From CAYRXM01 sp964449465 (GTDB lineage Bacteria; Chloroflexota; Anaerolineae; JAFGEY01): DNA of 64,000 bases. This document shows positions 41,782-52,656 of the stretch, in pieces; within the stretch, counting starts at the first letter, position 1; each line of letters starts with the position of its first letter. The stretch spans positions 62,001-126,000 of the forward strand of contig CAYVBK010000004.1 in NCBI GenBank assembly GCA_964449465.1. Reading direction: 5' to 3'. Below the pieces are notes generated by a model that saw nothing but the letters and a program-made list of their open reading frames with translations, made no database searches and was not told the origin of the DNA. The translations under genes were made by a program, and so were the position numbers.

Positions 41782-42724
41782 AATTCCCCATCTGCCGCCA
41801 CAGGTGCAAAATTTTCTCATATCGCCCCAGTTTCATGCCGGTATAAATGCAGTTAGAGGTGCTGAAAATATAGCCATAGCCCGGCATGCCCCAGGTCAGG
41901 GCATAGCGGGCCGATTCGAGATACTGCTCGTCGGTGCCGGTGTCAATCAGCCCACAATTGACATTGCCGCACAGACATACCCGGTGGCCATACATGGCCT
42001 TGATCTGCCGAATGTCTACGCCAGCCTGCGGATCCAGCGAGTGCAGGGCATGCGGGTTGCACTCGATCAACTGATCCAGGATGGGCATAATGTTGCCATC
42101 GGTGTGTTTGATGGTATAAAAGCCCATTTCACGATACGCTGCGATCAACTGCTTGAGGTACGGGGTGACAAAAACAGCAAACTGCTCCGGGCGCAAAAAA
42201 GGGCCGGTATTGAAACAATAATCCGAGCAAAGGGCAAACCCATCCAGGCCCTGCCCCTGTAACTTGCGGGCACGGGCAATGGCCCGATCCACGTTGCGCT
42301 GCGCCTCGTCGCACAATTCCTGCGGCTGCTCATACATACGCACGGCAAACTCCATCATAGTCTCGCCCGAAGGCAGCCCAAAGGTGGCATCGCCGTGCAT
42401 CATTAAAAAATAGGTATCGCCTGTTCGTCGGCGAATTTTGTCAATGAGGCGTTGATACTCTTCGGTGTCGCCGACCGGATGGTGCATAAAGATGGCGCTG
42501 TGTTCATAGCGTTCGGCGGTGGCGATAAAAATGTCAGCAATATCCTGACGATGCAACTCGCGCTCAGTCTCGGTCATCTGGGCCCACTGGCTATAGGAGC
42601 GATGCGAGGGATGCACCTTGCCAAAGGCCTCCATCGTCAGGAAAAAAACCAGCTCAAAATGAGGCACCCGCCCATGAATGGGGCGGCGTTCCAGAGCAGC
42701 GATAAAAGTCTCTCGTGGCATCAT
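41774..42724 (-). CDS. Uroporphyrinogen decarboxylase-like protein (URO-D superfamily)
   Basis: 316 residues. The start MPRETFIAALERRPIHGRVPHFEL follows the UroD/cobalamin-methyltransferase MtaA pattern. DGFALCSDYCFNTGPFLRPEQFAVFVTPYLKQL, FYTIKHTDGNIMPILDQLIECNPHALHSLDPQAG and VCLCGNVNCGLI match URO-D superfamily blocks with His and Cys residues able to bind zinc. These proteins are usually corrinoid-linked methyltransferases rather than heme enzymes. Its partner corrinoid protein is not nearby, so its role is open. Confidence 0.75.
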   Translation of the reverse strand: MMPRETFIAALERRPIHGRVPHFELVFFLTMEAFGKVHPSHRSYSQWAQMTETERELHRQDIADIFIATAERYEHSAIFMHHPVGDTEEYQRLIDKIRRRTGDTYFLMMHGDATFGLPSGETMMEFAVRMYEQPQELCDEAQRNVDRAIARARKLQGQGLDGFALCSDYCFNTGPFLRPEQFAVFVTPYLKQLIAAYREMGFYTIKHTDGNIMPILDQLIECNPHALHSLDPQAGVDIRQIKAMYGHRVCLCGNVNCGLIDTGTDEQYLESARYALTWGMPGYGYIFSTSNCIYTGMKLGRYEKILHLWRQMGNYG

Positions 42725-42745
42725 CGAACATCCTTTCCCAAAACA

Positions 42746-42763
42746 GGGTCCACTGAAAAAACC
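42746..42763. repeat. Solitary copy of the GGTCCACTGAAAAA repeat end
   Basis: GGGTCCACTGAAAAAACC in the 44-bp gap between the UroD-like gene and the permease gene matches the outer ends of the elements at 26058-26198 and 34496-34630. No partner arm is seen here. Confidence 0.45.
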
Positions 42764-42768
42764 ACCAG

Positions 42769-45015
42769 CTATGATTTGAGGTGTCGGGCATCCTGGACCC
42801 GCTCGATCATTTTGACCTGTCGGCGAATCCAGGCCAGGGCCACCGGCTCATAGCGGCGCACCATCAGCACCGAACAAGGCGCCTGCTCGGCCAACCAATC
42901 ATTCACCGAGCCAAACAGCCGGGTGCGGATGGCCCACTCTTCCGACGCGCCGATGACGATCAGGTCATACGGTCGCCGCGCCGCCTCGGTCAAAATGCCT
43001 TCCGACACCGATTCGGCCTGCGCCACGCGGGTGATGATCGGCGAAGGCACACTGCCCAACTCGTCTTCGATCACCTCGCGCAAACGCAGCATCTCGTCTT
43101 CGATCTCTTCGCCCAGGGCTGTTTTGGCGAAAATGTGCAGCGCCGTGATCTCGGCCTTTTGATCGAGGGCGATCTCAAAAGCCAGGCGCAGAGCCAGCCG
43201 TGAGTGCGGCCCCCCGCCCACTGGCACCAGAATGCGTCGAATCTGACCCAGCCCCCGGTCGAGCAAGGCGACGCAGTTGGTATGGGCGGCCATCAACACC
43301 TCGTTCACCGGGTTGTGTGCCAAAGCCTCGCCACTAAGCGGACCGGGCCAACCCATCAGCACCAGCCGGACATTGTTGCGATATTCAATCTCGTCCAGGA
43401 TGCCGCGCGAGATGTTGGGGGCGGTGCGCATTTTGGTATATAGCGGCACATTGCGCTCCTGCGCCGTCTGGCCGATCTGGTTGAGCAACACACGCTGACG
43501 TTCGCCCAATCGGTCGGCCAGCCGCTTGGCTGCCATCGGCGAGAGGTCGGCGGACACCGGGGTCACCGTCAGCACGCAAATGCTGGTTTCCTCGCTGACC
43601 TGTGCCATGATCGTGGCAATCTGGGCCAGCTTGCGTGCCGTATCGGGGTTGGCCACCGGCACCAGGATACGATTGCGTGCCGGCATGATCGTGCGCAGGT
43701 TCGAGACCACCATGCGTCCTACCGGCTTGTACAGATAATAAAACAGCGACCCGCCGATCAGCACACCGGCGCCAAACAGCAAGGCCTGCCACTGGCTAAA
43801 CGCGATGATCAAGACGCATGAAGCGGCAGCCAGATAAGCGGTGAGGGGAAAAAACGGCGCCTTGAAGGGACGTTTGAGGTGCGGGTACATCTTGCGCAGG
43901 CGGATCATTGAAATGCTGCCCCAAAACAGCACAAACAAATAACCGGTGCTGGAAATATAGCTCAAAAAATCCACCAGGCCGATGGCCGCCACCATGCAAC
44001 TCACCCCGCCAATGACCAGAATAGACACATAGGGTGTGCGCAACCGCCCCATTTTGGACATAAAACGCGGCCAGGCACCATCGCGGCCCAGGGTAAAGGC
44101 CTCACGGGTAGCGCTGAGCATGGCCGAATTGATCGAAGTCAGGGTGGCAATCATGCCGGTCACGGCCATCAACGGCACGCCGACACCGGGCATAAAATGC
44201 CGCACCACATCGGTGAGGGCCGTCTCCGAGCCGGCCAACTCGAACCAGGGCAGCGTCCCCATCGCCACCATGCTGACAGTGGTATACACCACCAGGCAGA
44301 TGGTCAGGCTGATCAAGATGCCCCAGGGAATGGTGCGATCCGGGTTGGTCACTTCTTCGGCGTCATCGGCGATCACCTCAAAACCGACATAGGCATTATA
44401 GGTCAGGGCGATGGTCGCCATCATCACCGCCAGATTGGGCCAAAAACCATCCTTGATGAAAAATTGGCCGTTCGGCGCCAAAGTCTGCCAGCTAAAGCCG
44501 TTCGGATGAACAAAGCCCACCACGATAAACACGGCAAACACGGCCAGCAAAATGCCACCCAAGACGACTTGAGCATTGCCCACCTGAGCCACGCCGAACA
44601 AATTGAGAACGGTAAACAGGGCAATGGCAGCGATGGCTGTCGGCACGATGGGCAGTGCCGGAATGAACAATTGCAGCGAGTAGGCAAAGCCCACTGCCGA
44701 CAGCGCAGCGTAAAATGTGCTGGATAAACAATCCATGCTGCCAACCAGAAAAGAGGGCAGGCCATTGCCATAGGCCTCGCGCACATAGCTCATAGCTCCG
44801 CCGGCCACCGGAAAAGTGGTGGCCAACTCGCAGTAATTCAAGGCCACGCTATAGCTCAGCAGCCCACCGATGAGGATCGCCAGCGCCGCTGCCGGCCCGG
44901 CCATGCCGGCAGCATGGCCGGTGAGGACAAAAATTTCGGCGGCAATGGTACCGCCAGCCCCCAGCATGATGATCTGGGCCAGATTAAGCTGCCTTTTCAG
45001 CTTGCGCTTGCTCAT
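42769..45015 (-). CDS. APC-family amino acid permease with C-terminal USP domains
   Basis: 748 residues. The first ~430 carry 12 transmembrane segments of the APC family (IMLGAGGTIAAEIFVLTGHAAGMAGPAAALAILIGGLL, FPVAGGAMSYVREAYG, YNAYVGFEVIADDAEEVTNPDRTIPWG). The last ~300 are two universal-stress-protein modules (RILVPVANPDTARKLAQIA and RRILVPVGGGPHSRLALRLA; YDLIVIGASEEWA). Such fusions are known in bacteria and may sense nucleotides. hutU lies upstream on the same strand, so histidine or urocanate is a possible substrate. Confidence 0.85.
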   Translation of the reverse strand: MSKRKLKRQLNLAQIIMLGAGGTIAAEIFVLTGHAAGMAGPAAALAILIGGLLSYSVALNYCELATTFPVAGGAMSYVREAYGNGLPSFLVGSMDCLSSTFYAALSAVGFAYSLQLFIPALPIVPTAIAAIALFTVLNLFGVAQVGNAQVVLGGILLAVFAVFIVVGFVHPNGFSWQTLAPNGQFFIKDGFWPNLAVMMATIALTYNAYVGFEVIADDAEEVTNPDRTIPWGILISLTICLVVYTTVSMVAMGTLPWFELAGSETALTDVVRHFMPGVGVPLMAVTGMIATLTSINSAMLSATREAFTLGRDGAWPRFMSKMGRLRTPYVSILVIGGVSCMVAAIGLVDFLSYISSTGYLFVLFWGSISMIRLRKMYPHLKRPFKAPFFPLTAYLAAASCVLIIAFSQWQALLFGAGVLIGGSLFYYLYKPVGRMVVSNLRTIMPARNRILVPVANPDTARKLAQIATIMAQVSEETSICVLTVTPVSADLSPMAAKRLADRLGERQRVLLNQIGQTAQERNVPLYTKMRTAPNISRGILDEIEYRNNVRLVLMGWPGPLSGEALAHNPVNEVLMAAHTNCVALLDRGLGQIRRILVPVGGGPHSRLALRLAFEIALDQKAEITALHIFAKTALGEEIEDEMLRLREVIEDELGSVPSPIITRVAQAESVSEGILTEAARRPYDLIVIGASEEWAIRTRLFGSVNDWLAEQAPCSVLMVRRYEPVALAWIRRQVKMIERVQDARHLKS

Positions 45016-45053
45016 AGAACCGCCAGGCCATCCTTTCTAAAAAACAAGACAAA

Positions 45054-45074
45054 GGGTGAGGCCAATCCTCACCC
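45054..45074 (-). terminator. Intrinsic terminator between hutU and the permease gene
   Basis: Perfect 8-bp arms GGGTGAGG/CCTCACCC with a 5-nt loop; T-rich sequence (TTTGTCTTGTTTTTT) follows on the minus strand. It lies 39 bp before the permease start and could limit read-through from hutU. The rest of the 194-bp gap shows a palindromic AGGGC...GCCCT segment and no gene. Confidence 0.75.
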
Positions 45075-45209
45075 TCTTTCATTCTACCCACATTTGGGAA
45101 ATGAGGCAAAAAAGCACAGCCGCCCGCTCAACGCGATGCGAAAATGCGGCTCCAACAGGGCAGAGGCAAGCCCTGTCCCTACCGGGCGGCGATTTTGAAC
45201 ATGATGGTA

Positions 45210-46868
<1,659 letters not shown>

Positions 46869-46914
46869 CACAGCCTCCTGTTGAATAGCACCAAGCCCAA
46901 CCAATCGGAAATGA

Positions 46915-47397
46915 TCAGAGTGAAACCGACCTCAACAATTTGGAATACAGCACCAACCCATCGCCAGGGGCGTAAAAATGCTCGATCAAGGCCTCCCGCC
47001 GATAACCGGCAGTCTCGTAAAACCGCCGCGCCGGCGCATAGGTCGGCAGGCTAGAGGTCTCGATCAACAGCATATAGCCGCCCCGTTCCAGCACCCGCGA
47101 CTCGACTTGCGCCAGCAAAGCGCGGCCGACGCCCTGTCCCTGTGCATCGGGATGCACGGCGATCCAATACAGGTCATAGACGCCTTGCGTAAGTGTATGA
47201 AAGCCAAAACAGGCATAGCCCAATGTGCGTCCATTGGCGCGATAAACTAAAAAGGAATAACCGCCAGCATGACCGCGCGTGCGATAAACATCCCACAGCT
47301 CGCCCACGCAGGCCACCTCATCAGGAGAGAAAACGCCCACCTGCCGGCTGATTTCGTCTATTGCCGCACCGTCAGACTCGATGGCAAGCTCGATCAT
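46915..47397 (-). CDS. GNAT family N-acetyltransferase
   Basis: 160 residues. The acetyl-CoA loop is seen in YWIAVHPDAQGQGVGRALLAQVES (Q/RxxGxG/A motif), and a final beta-alpha block TSSLPTYAPARRFYETAGYRREALIEHFYAPGDG matches the GNAT C-terminus. Start ATG 47397 has AGGAGGT a few bases upstream. It precedes hutU by 46 bp on the same strand. The substrate is unknown. Confidence 0.8.
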   Translation of the reverse strand: MIELAIESDGAAIDEISRQVGVFSPDEVACVGELWDVYRTRGHAGGYSFLVYRANGRTLGYACFGFHTLTQGVYDLYWIAVHPDAQGQGVGRALLAQVESRVLERGGYMLLIETSSLPTYAPARRFYETAGYRREALIEHFYAPGDGLVLYSKLLRSVSL

Positions 47398-47583
47398 TGC
47401 ACCTCCTTTGATGCCCAAACCATCATTCCACCGCTAGCAGGCCGCCGGAGAGACCTGAGCGGTGACGAGTCCCCAACTCCAATTTTAGGGCGCTGAGTGA
47501 GGTGTCCCCGAACAAGTTCGGGATTCCGACGTCCAGGTGGGACAACGAGTAGTCTCCCAGGTGGTCAACGGTGGTCAACTTAA

Positions 47584-48042
47584 TCAATAAACCACCCAGC
47601 GATAGCGGCAGGCCCGCCTTTTGCCCTGTGCATACATGTCGTGATCGGGCGGAATGTCCACAATCTCGACCAGCGTACAGCCCAAAATTTCACATGTGCG
47701 CCGGGAAGCCCAATTGTCCGGATCGTTGGTGATCCAGATCACATCCATGCCGTGTGCCTGAAAAATCTCGCCAATCAGCCGGCAGCCCCGCGCTGCATAG
47801 CGATGGCCGCGAAACGGCTCATCTACGCCATAGCCGATATGCCCGGCATATTTGACCAGCGAATCGGTATAGCCGATGCGGGCGCGCAACTGCCCCACCG
47901 GTTGATCGCTGTCTCGCAGCCGGATGGACAGGTGATAGGCCGGCACCCATCCTTTGACCAGATCGGCCGGCACGCATTGATCAACCACCACATCTATCTC
48001 GTCGCCCACAAAACGATGCCCCACCTCAAATTTCCAATCCAT
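47584..48042 (-). CDS. GNAT family N-acetyltransferase
   Basis: 152 residues. HIGYGVDEPFRGHRYAARGCRLIGEIFQAHGMDVIWITNDPDNWASRRTCEILGC shows the GNAT fold with the RGHxxA acetyl-CoA loop and the NxxSRRTCE end block, here described by key residues (RGHRYA, NDPDNWAS). The C-terminus is Lys/Arg-rich. Probable small-molecule or protein acetyltransferase. The 186-bp gap to the next gene holds no gene; it contains short CCAGGTGG-type repeats. Confidence 0.75.
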   Translation of the reverse strand: MDWKFEVGHRFVGDEIDVVVDQCVPADLVKGWVPAYHLSIRLRDSDQPVGQLRARIGYTDSLVKYAGHIGYGVDEPFRGHRYAARGCRLIGEIFQAHGMDVIWITNDPDNWASRRTCEILGCTLVEIVDIPPDHDMYAQGKRRACRYRWVVY

Positions 48043-48062
48043 ACGTCTCCTCTTTGTTCAGT

Positions 48063-48087
48063 GTGGGTTTCGACAGGCTCAACCCAC
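48063..48087. repeat. REP-like hairpin with the same 11-nt loop as at 4627
   Basis: GTGGGTT/AACCCAC arms enclose TCGACAGGCTC. It lies 5 bp past the aminotransferase stop and so could act as a 3' end signal. Confidence 0.6.
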
Positions 48088-48091
48088 TCGC

Positions 48092-49234
48092 TCAACCCGC
48101 CAGCGCCGCCTGAATCGCCGCAGCCACTCGATCCAGCTCGGCATATTCGATGGTCAAGGGAGGCAGCAGGCGAATCACCGTTGCGCCGGCCGGCAGAGCC
48201 AGCACGCCCAACTCGAGCAGTGCCTTGAGGTACGGTTGTGCCTTGACGCGCAGTTCAATGCCGACCATCAACCCCAGACCACGCACCTCGCGGACGACAG
48301 GCCGGTCCAACGCGGCCAGCCTTTGCAGCAGATACGCCCCCTTGTCGGCGGCCTGACGAGCCAGGTCCTCTTGCTCCAACACGTCGAGCGTGGCCAGCGC
48401 TGCGGCGCAAGCCAGCGGATTGCCACCAAAGGTGCTGCCATGCACGCCGGGGCGGATGTTTTGCACCCGTTCACCCAACATCACCGCTCCCATCGGCACG
48501 CCGCCGGCCATCCCCTTGGCCAGACACAGCATATCGGGGCCAATGCCGTGATGTTGAAAGGCAAACATCTGCCCGGTGCGCCCAAAACCGGTCTGCACTT
48601 CATCCACGACCAACAGCGCACCTCGTTCATGGCAGAGCCGCTCTAGCGCGCGAAAATAATCGCCGCGGCCGGGGCGCACGCCGCCCTCGCCCTGCACTAT
48701 TTCAACCAGAACAGCAGCCGTATTTTCATTGACCACAGCAGCCATTTTGTCTATATCGTCAAAAGGCACATGCTCCAGGCCGGGCAGCAGCGGCAAAAAC
48801 GGCTCGCGATAAGCCTTTTCCCACGTGGCTGAGAGTGCGCCCATCGTACGCCCATGAAACCCGCGCATCGTCGCCACCACACCAGTGCGGCCAGTGCTAA
48901 GGCGGGCCAGCTTGATCGCCCCCTCTACGGCCTCGGCGCCCGAGTTGCACAAAAAAGCCCGCCGCAGCCCGGTCAAATCGGCCAGCCGCGCCATCAACTG
49001 CGCTCGCCGGTCGTTGTAAAAAATGCCGGGGCATGTCACCAACACCTCGGCCTGCCGGGCAATGGCCGCTGTCACCGCCGGGTGGCAGTGGCCCAACAAA
49101 ACCACCCCGTGCCCGCCCACGCAGTCAATATATTCTCGCCCGGCCTCGTCCCACACTCGCACCCCCTGCCCACGCACCAACACTACGTCGCGCTTGGGAT
49201 ATGTGCCGGCATCGTGCTGCTGCTCTAAATCCAT
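48092..49234 (-). CDS. Acetylornithine/LysW-aminoadipate-type aminotransferase
   Basis: 380 residues, class III PLP aminotransferase. Motifs: VLVRGQGVRVWDEAGREYIDCVGGHGV, FLCNSGAEAVEGAIKLAR, GFHGRTMGALS, VVDEVQTGFGRTG (PLP aspartate and Gln-Thr-Gly) and LAKGMAGGVPMGAV (Schiff-base lysine). The sequence is closest in style to ArgD/LysJ. It would make ornithine or lysine precursors by transamination. Start ATG 49234 is chosen for its conserved context; TTG at 49267 is an alternative. It abuts a GNAT gene upstream. Confidence 0.8.
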   Translation of the reverse strand: MDLEQQHDAGTYPKRDVVLVRGQGVRVWDEAGREYIDCVGGHGVVLLGHCHPAVTAAIARQAEVLVTCPGIFYNDRRAQLMARLADLTGLRRAFLCNSGAEAVEGAIKLARLSTGRTGVVATMRGFHGRTMGALSATWEKAYREPFLPLLPGLEHVPFDDIDKMAAVVNENTAAVLVEIVQGEGGVRPGRGDYFRALERLCHERGALLVVDEVQTGFGRTGQMFAFQHHGIGPDMLCLAKGMAGGVPMGAVMLGERVQNIRPGVHGSTFGGNPLACAAALATLDVLEQEDLARQAADKGAYLLQRLAALDRPVVREVRGLGLMVGIELRVKAQPYLKALLELGVLALPAGATVIRLLPPLTIEYAELDRVAAAIQAALAG

Positions 49235-49267
49235 CCAACTCTTCGCTTCCCCCTTGGGTCTCTCCAA

Positions 49268-49723
49268 TCACCCGGCCACCTGATCCAACCGCTTGCCCAT
49301 ACCGATGATACGATCGTTCTTGTATCCCAATTTTTCGTAAAACTCGATCACGCCCTGATTGGTTTCGCGCACCTGAAGGTTGATCTTGAGACAGCCCAAT
49401 GCCCGCAAAACCGTTTCGGCATGTTCCATCATTTTGCGCCCGATCCCTTGTTTTTGCAAGTCTGGCTCAACGGCCAGATAATTGATCCAGCCGCGATGCC
49501 CGTCATAGCCCACCATCACCGATGCACTCACCTGCCCACCCCACTCGCCAATGAAAAAAAGCTCTGGCTGAAAGGCCAGCTTGGCCTCAATGTCTCGATA
49601 GGGATCGTTCCACGGCACCACCAGGTTGCAGCGTCGCCAAAGCGACACCACAGCCTCCTGATCGGTCAGATCAAAGCGACGAATCACCAACTGCCAACCC
49701 TGGCTCAATGCTGCATCTGTCAT
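49268..49723 (-). CDS. YpeA-like GNAT acetyltransferase
   Basis: 151 residues. IRRFDLTDQEAVVSLWRRCNLVVPWNDPYRDI is the typical YpeA start, and INYLAVEPDLQKQGIGRKMMEHAE plus INLQVRETNQGVIEFYEKLGY are the acetyl-CoA and C-terminal GNAT blocks. It is translated directly before the aminotransferase and probably co-transcribed. Substrate unknown. Confidence 0.82.
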   Translation of the reverse strand: MTDAALSQGWQLVIRRFDLTDQEAVVSLWRRCNLVVPWNDPYRDIEAKLAFQPELFFIGEWGGQVSASVMVGYDGHRGWINYLAVEPDLQKQGIGRKMMEHAETVLRALGCLKINLQVRETNQGVIEFYEKLGYKNDRIIGMGKRLDQVAG

Positions 49724-49761
49724 TCTCGATTCTCCCCGCCGGATTTTGCGCGATCAGAACA

Positions 49762-49790
49762 CAAAAGAGCGAACGATCTCTCGTTCGCTC
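49762..49790 (-). terminator. Terminator after the alpha/beta hydrolase gene
   Basis: Arms GAGCGAACG/CGTTCGCTC with a 6-nt loop; TTTTGT follows on the minus strand. It lies 70 bp past the hydrolase stop. Confidence 0.7.
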
Positions 49791-49859
49791 AAGTATAAGC
49801 TATTTGCTTGCAGACAGCAAGTCAAGGCGACCATGGTTGCTGCGCGTGGCCCAGACGAA

Positions 49860-50684
49860 TTATGCCGCCATAGTCATTCCGGCAAGAAAGCCGCGCACGA
49901 TGTCCATATAACGGCCCAACTGCTCGTATCGCACACAGTGACCGGCCCCAGCAATGGTGATGACACGCAGTTGCGGCACGAATGACTGAAATACCGCCAC
50001 GTTCTCAGCATTGATCATCCCCCCGCGATCGGGGTCGGCGGCGATCAGCAGGGCCGGGCAGGTGATGCGCGGCAGCACCACCGGCCAGTCCACAGCAACG
50101 GTCGGGTCAAAATTGACGGCCTTGGGGCTGAGGCGAAGGTGGGCGTCGGCCCACAGCCCTAGCACATCTTCCGACCAGGCGGGCGTGGCCGCGCGCTGTT
50201 CGGCGATCAACTGCTCACGCGATTTGCCCTGAAGCCCGGTGATCCACTCCATCATCCGTGTATGCCGGTTCGGGTCGTGCGGCATGCGCATGGCCGCAAA
50301 TCCCAGCGGTGCAGCGTCTTCTAGCAAAATCGCGCCGGGTACATCGGGATAGAGGCCAGCCAGAGCCAGCGTGGTCCCGCCCCCCATCGAATGGCCGAAC
50401 ACCGCCGGTCGGTGCAGGCCCAACGCGGCGATCACACCGCGCAAATCGCCGGCCATATCCACCATATTGTAGCCCTGTTCCGGCGCATCGGATTGCCCGT
50501 GGCCGCGGGCGTCCACCATGATCACATCATAGTCCGATTGCAGCACCTCGGCCACCGGCGTCCAGCACAGGCCATCATCAGAAAACCCGTGCGCCAGCAC
50601 AACCGGCGGCTTGGCCCCGCCCGTGCGCGTATAGTGTAAACGCACACCATTCACCTGTACATCACCAGATTGCCATGCAGTCAT
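49860..50684 (-). CDS. Alpha/beta hydrolase
   Basis: 274 residues. The nucleophile elbow GHSMGGGTT, oxyanion segment VLAHGFSDDGLCW, acid in PALLIAADPDRGG and catalytic His in IAGAGHCVRYEQLG form a complete triad. It is a cytoplasmic esterase/hydrolase of unknown substrate. Start ATG 50684 is preceded by AGAAAGGGG. It may share a transcript with the upstream cysteine-desulfurase-like gene. Confidence 0.85.
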   Translation of the reverse strand: MTAWQSGDVQVNGVRLHYTRTGGAKPPVVLAHGFSDDGLCWTPVAEVLQSDYDVIMVDARGHGQSDAPEQGYNMVDMAGDLRGVIAALGLHRPAVFGHSMGGGTTLALAGLYPDVPGAILLEDAAPLGFAAMRMPHDPNRHTRMMEWITGLQGKSREQLIAEQRAATPAWSEDVLGLWADAHLRLSPKAVNFDPTVAVDWPVVLPRITCPALLIAADPDRGGMINAENVAVFQSFVPQLRVITIAGAGHCVRYEQLGRYMDIVRGFLAGMTMAA

Positions 50685-50713
50685 CAACAGACCCCTTTCT
50701 CTATGGTCATATA

Positions 50714-51988
50714 TTAAACCATCGCCCGCAGCGCGTTGCCCAGGCGTTGAATCTCTTGCACCGTATTGTAATGCACCGCACCGATGCGCACCATCCCGCC
50801 GTGGCCTTCCAGCCCCAACCGCTCGGTGACGGACAGGGCGTAATAGTTGCCATCCCACACAAAGATGCCCCGTTCGCCCAGGGTGGCGGCGATCTCAACC
50901 GGCGTTTTGCCCGGCCAGGTGAACGACACCGTCGGCACGCGCTCGTGCAGGCGTTGGCGGTCGGTGAGGCCGTGGATGCGCAGGCCGGGGACGGTCTCCA
51001 ATTCGTCCAGGATGGCGCGGCTCAACACGTGATCATACTCGCGCAGCACGGTCAGCCCCGTTTTGAGGTGCAGCCGTCGCCCCGACAGGCCCGCAAAGCG
51101 ATCCGCGTATTGGTTGCCGTACTGTTCGCCGATATGCGCCAGATAATTGACCGCAGCCAGCGTTCCGGCCATGCCTTCGTGGTTCTGCGTGCCGGTCTCG
51201 AATTTGCCGGGCGGCAAGGCCGGCGCGGGACGCACTTTGTAAGCGCGCAGGCGGTCGAGCAGGGCGTATTTGCCGTACAGGATGCCCTGGTGGGGGCCGA
51301 AAAACTTGTACGCGCTGCACGCCAGCAAATCGCAGTCCAACGCCTGCACATCAATCGGGCCGTGCGGGGCGTACTGCACCGCGTCAACAAAAGCCAGCGC
51401 GCCGACCTCGTGCGCCCAGCGGACAATGGTTTGCACATCATGCACGGTGCCGGTGGCATTGGAGGCATAGCCGACAGCAACGATTTTGGTCTTTTCGTTG
51501 ATCAGCCCGCGCAGGGCGGCCATGTCCAGCGTATAATCCTCGACATCGAAATCGGCCCAGCGCATCGTCGCGCTGGTATCCTCGGCGATCAACAGCCAGG
51601 GCGCGATGTTGGCATCGTGATCCATCCGGGTGACCACGATCTCGTCGCCAGGACGCAGGTCGCGGGCCAGGGCGCGGCTGATGCTCAAAGTGAGCGTGGT
51701 CATGTTCGGGCCGAAAACGATCTCGTCGGGCGAGGTGGCGTTGAGCAGATCGGCCATCGCCACGTGTGCCGTGTGCAAGATTTCGTCGGAGCGTTGGCTG
51801 GTGGCAAACGCGCCACCGTGGTTGGCGTTGTGGTGGGTCAGGTAATCGACCATTGCGTCAATCACGCACTGCGGCACCTGCGTGCCGCCGGGGTTGTCCA
51901 AAAAAACCACCGGTTGTCCATCAGGCGTCGTCTGCGTCAGGGCCGGGAATTGCGGGCGAACCGCTTGCGGATCGAATGAATCAGACAT
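50714..51988 (-). CDS. Cysteine desulfurase-like aminotransferase class V protein
   Basis: 424 residues. VVFLDNPGGTQVPQCVIDAM, FGPNMTTLTLSISRALAR, FVDAVQYAPHGPIDV (PLP Asp-Ala-Val-Gln) and CDLLACSAYKFFGPHQG (PLP lysine) are typical of the NifS/CsdA class V family. The active-site Cys loop of true cysteine desulfurases is not apparent, so it may act on another substrate. Length suits the 'cysteine desulfurase-like' A0 group. A 123-bp gap then leads to the CRISPR array. Confidence 0.82.
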   Translation of the reverse strand: MSDSFDPQAVRPQFPALTQTTPDGQPVVFLDNPGGTQVPQCVIDAMVDYLTHHNANHGGAFATSQRSDEILHTAHVAMADLLNATSPDEIVFGPNMTTLTLSISRALARDLRPGDEIVVTRMDHDANIAPWLLIAEDTSATMRWADFDVEDYTLDMAALRGLINEKTKIVAVGYASNATGTVHDVQTIVRWAHEVGALAFVDAVQYAPHGPIDVQALDCDLLACSAYKFFGPHQGILYGKYALLDRLRAYKVRPAPALPPGKFETGTQNHEGMAGTLAAVNYLAHIGEQYGNQYADRFAGLSGRRLHLKTGLTVLREYDHVLSRAILDELETVPGLRIHGLTDRQRLHERVPTVSFTWPGKTPVEIAATLGERGIFVWDGNYYALSVTERLGLEGHGGMVRIGAVHYNTVQEIQRLGNALRAMV

Positions 51989-52111
51989 TTTGTAGCTCCT
52001 TGAGATAGGGTTCGAGTTCGATTATTTTACCACTGAGGCGTGAATCTTGGGCGGCAAAGGCCATCAGGTGGCTTTGTACGGAAGTGACGATTGGCGAAAT
52101 GACGATTGGAC

Positions 52112-52656
52112 GTCTTAATGCCCTTACGGGCGTTAGGGGTTTTCTGACGAGGAGAGTCAGTTTTGGTTGATTCCGGCGGGCGGTGGGAGTCTTAATGCCC
52201 TTACGGGCGTTAGGGGTTTTCTGACCGGCAGCGGCGGGGGTGCTTGACGCGCAGGTGGCGATGGTCTTAATGCCCTTACGGGCGTTAGGGGTTTTCTGAC
52301 GCGCACAGCCAGCCGATACAGGTAGTTCGCGGAGGGATGTCTTAATGCCCTTACGGGCGTTAGGGGTTTTCTGACTCCGTCGTGCCCGCCAGATGCGCCA
52401 GCCCGCTGGTTCGTCTTAATGCCCTTACGGGCGTTAGGGGTTTTCTGACAGATTGTGAATATGCGGGCGATTCGTTAATGCCCCGCCGTCTTAATGCCCT
52501 TACGGGCGTTAGGGGTTTTCTGACTGAAGATGCAGTCGTCATTGAGGTTCTCTAAGATGACGACGTCTTAATGCCCTTACGGGCGTTAGGGGTTTTCTGA
52601 CATGATGTAAAAATTGCAAGGGAGGCAATGCGTGAATATGTCTTAATGCCCTTACG
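52112..52656 (-). CRISPR. CRISPR array, leader-distal part (repeats 1-7 and 5' piece of repeat 8)
   Basis: The 37-bp repeat reads GTCTTAATGCCCTTACGGGC then GTTAGGGGTTTTCTGAC. Repeats start at 52112, 52189, 52264, 52339, 52413, 52488 and 52565; spacers are 37-40 bp. Repeat 8 starts at 52640 and is cut after 17 bp by the insertion sequence. The repeat's reverse strand ends ATTAAGAC, like an 8-nt crRNA tag, and has a GCCC/GGGC hairpin, so transcription is probably leftward from the cas side. Confidence 0.97.

Noticed and set aside
47419..47583. Possible T-box or other leader before the GNAT gene
   Set aside because: Short CCAGGTGG-type repeats are present, but no T-box core or stable ordered helices could be seen.
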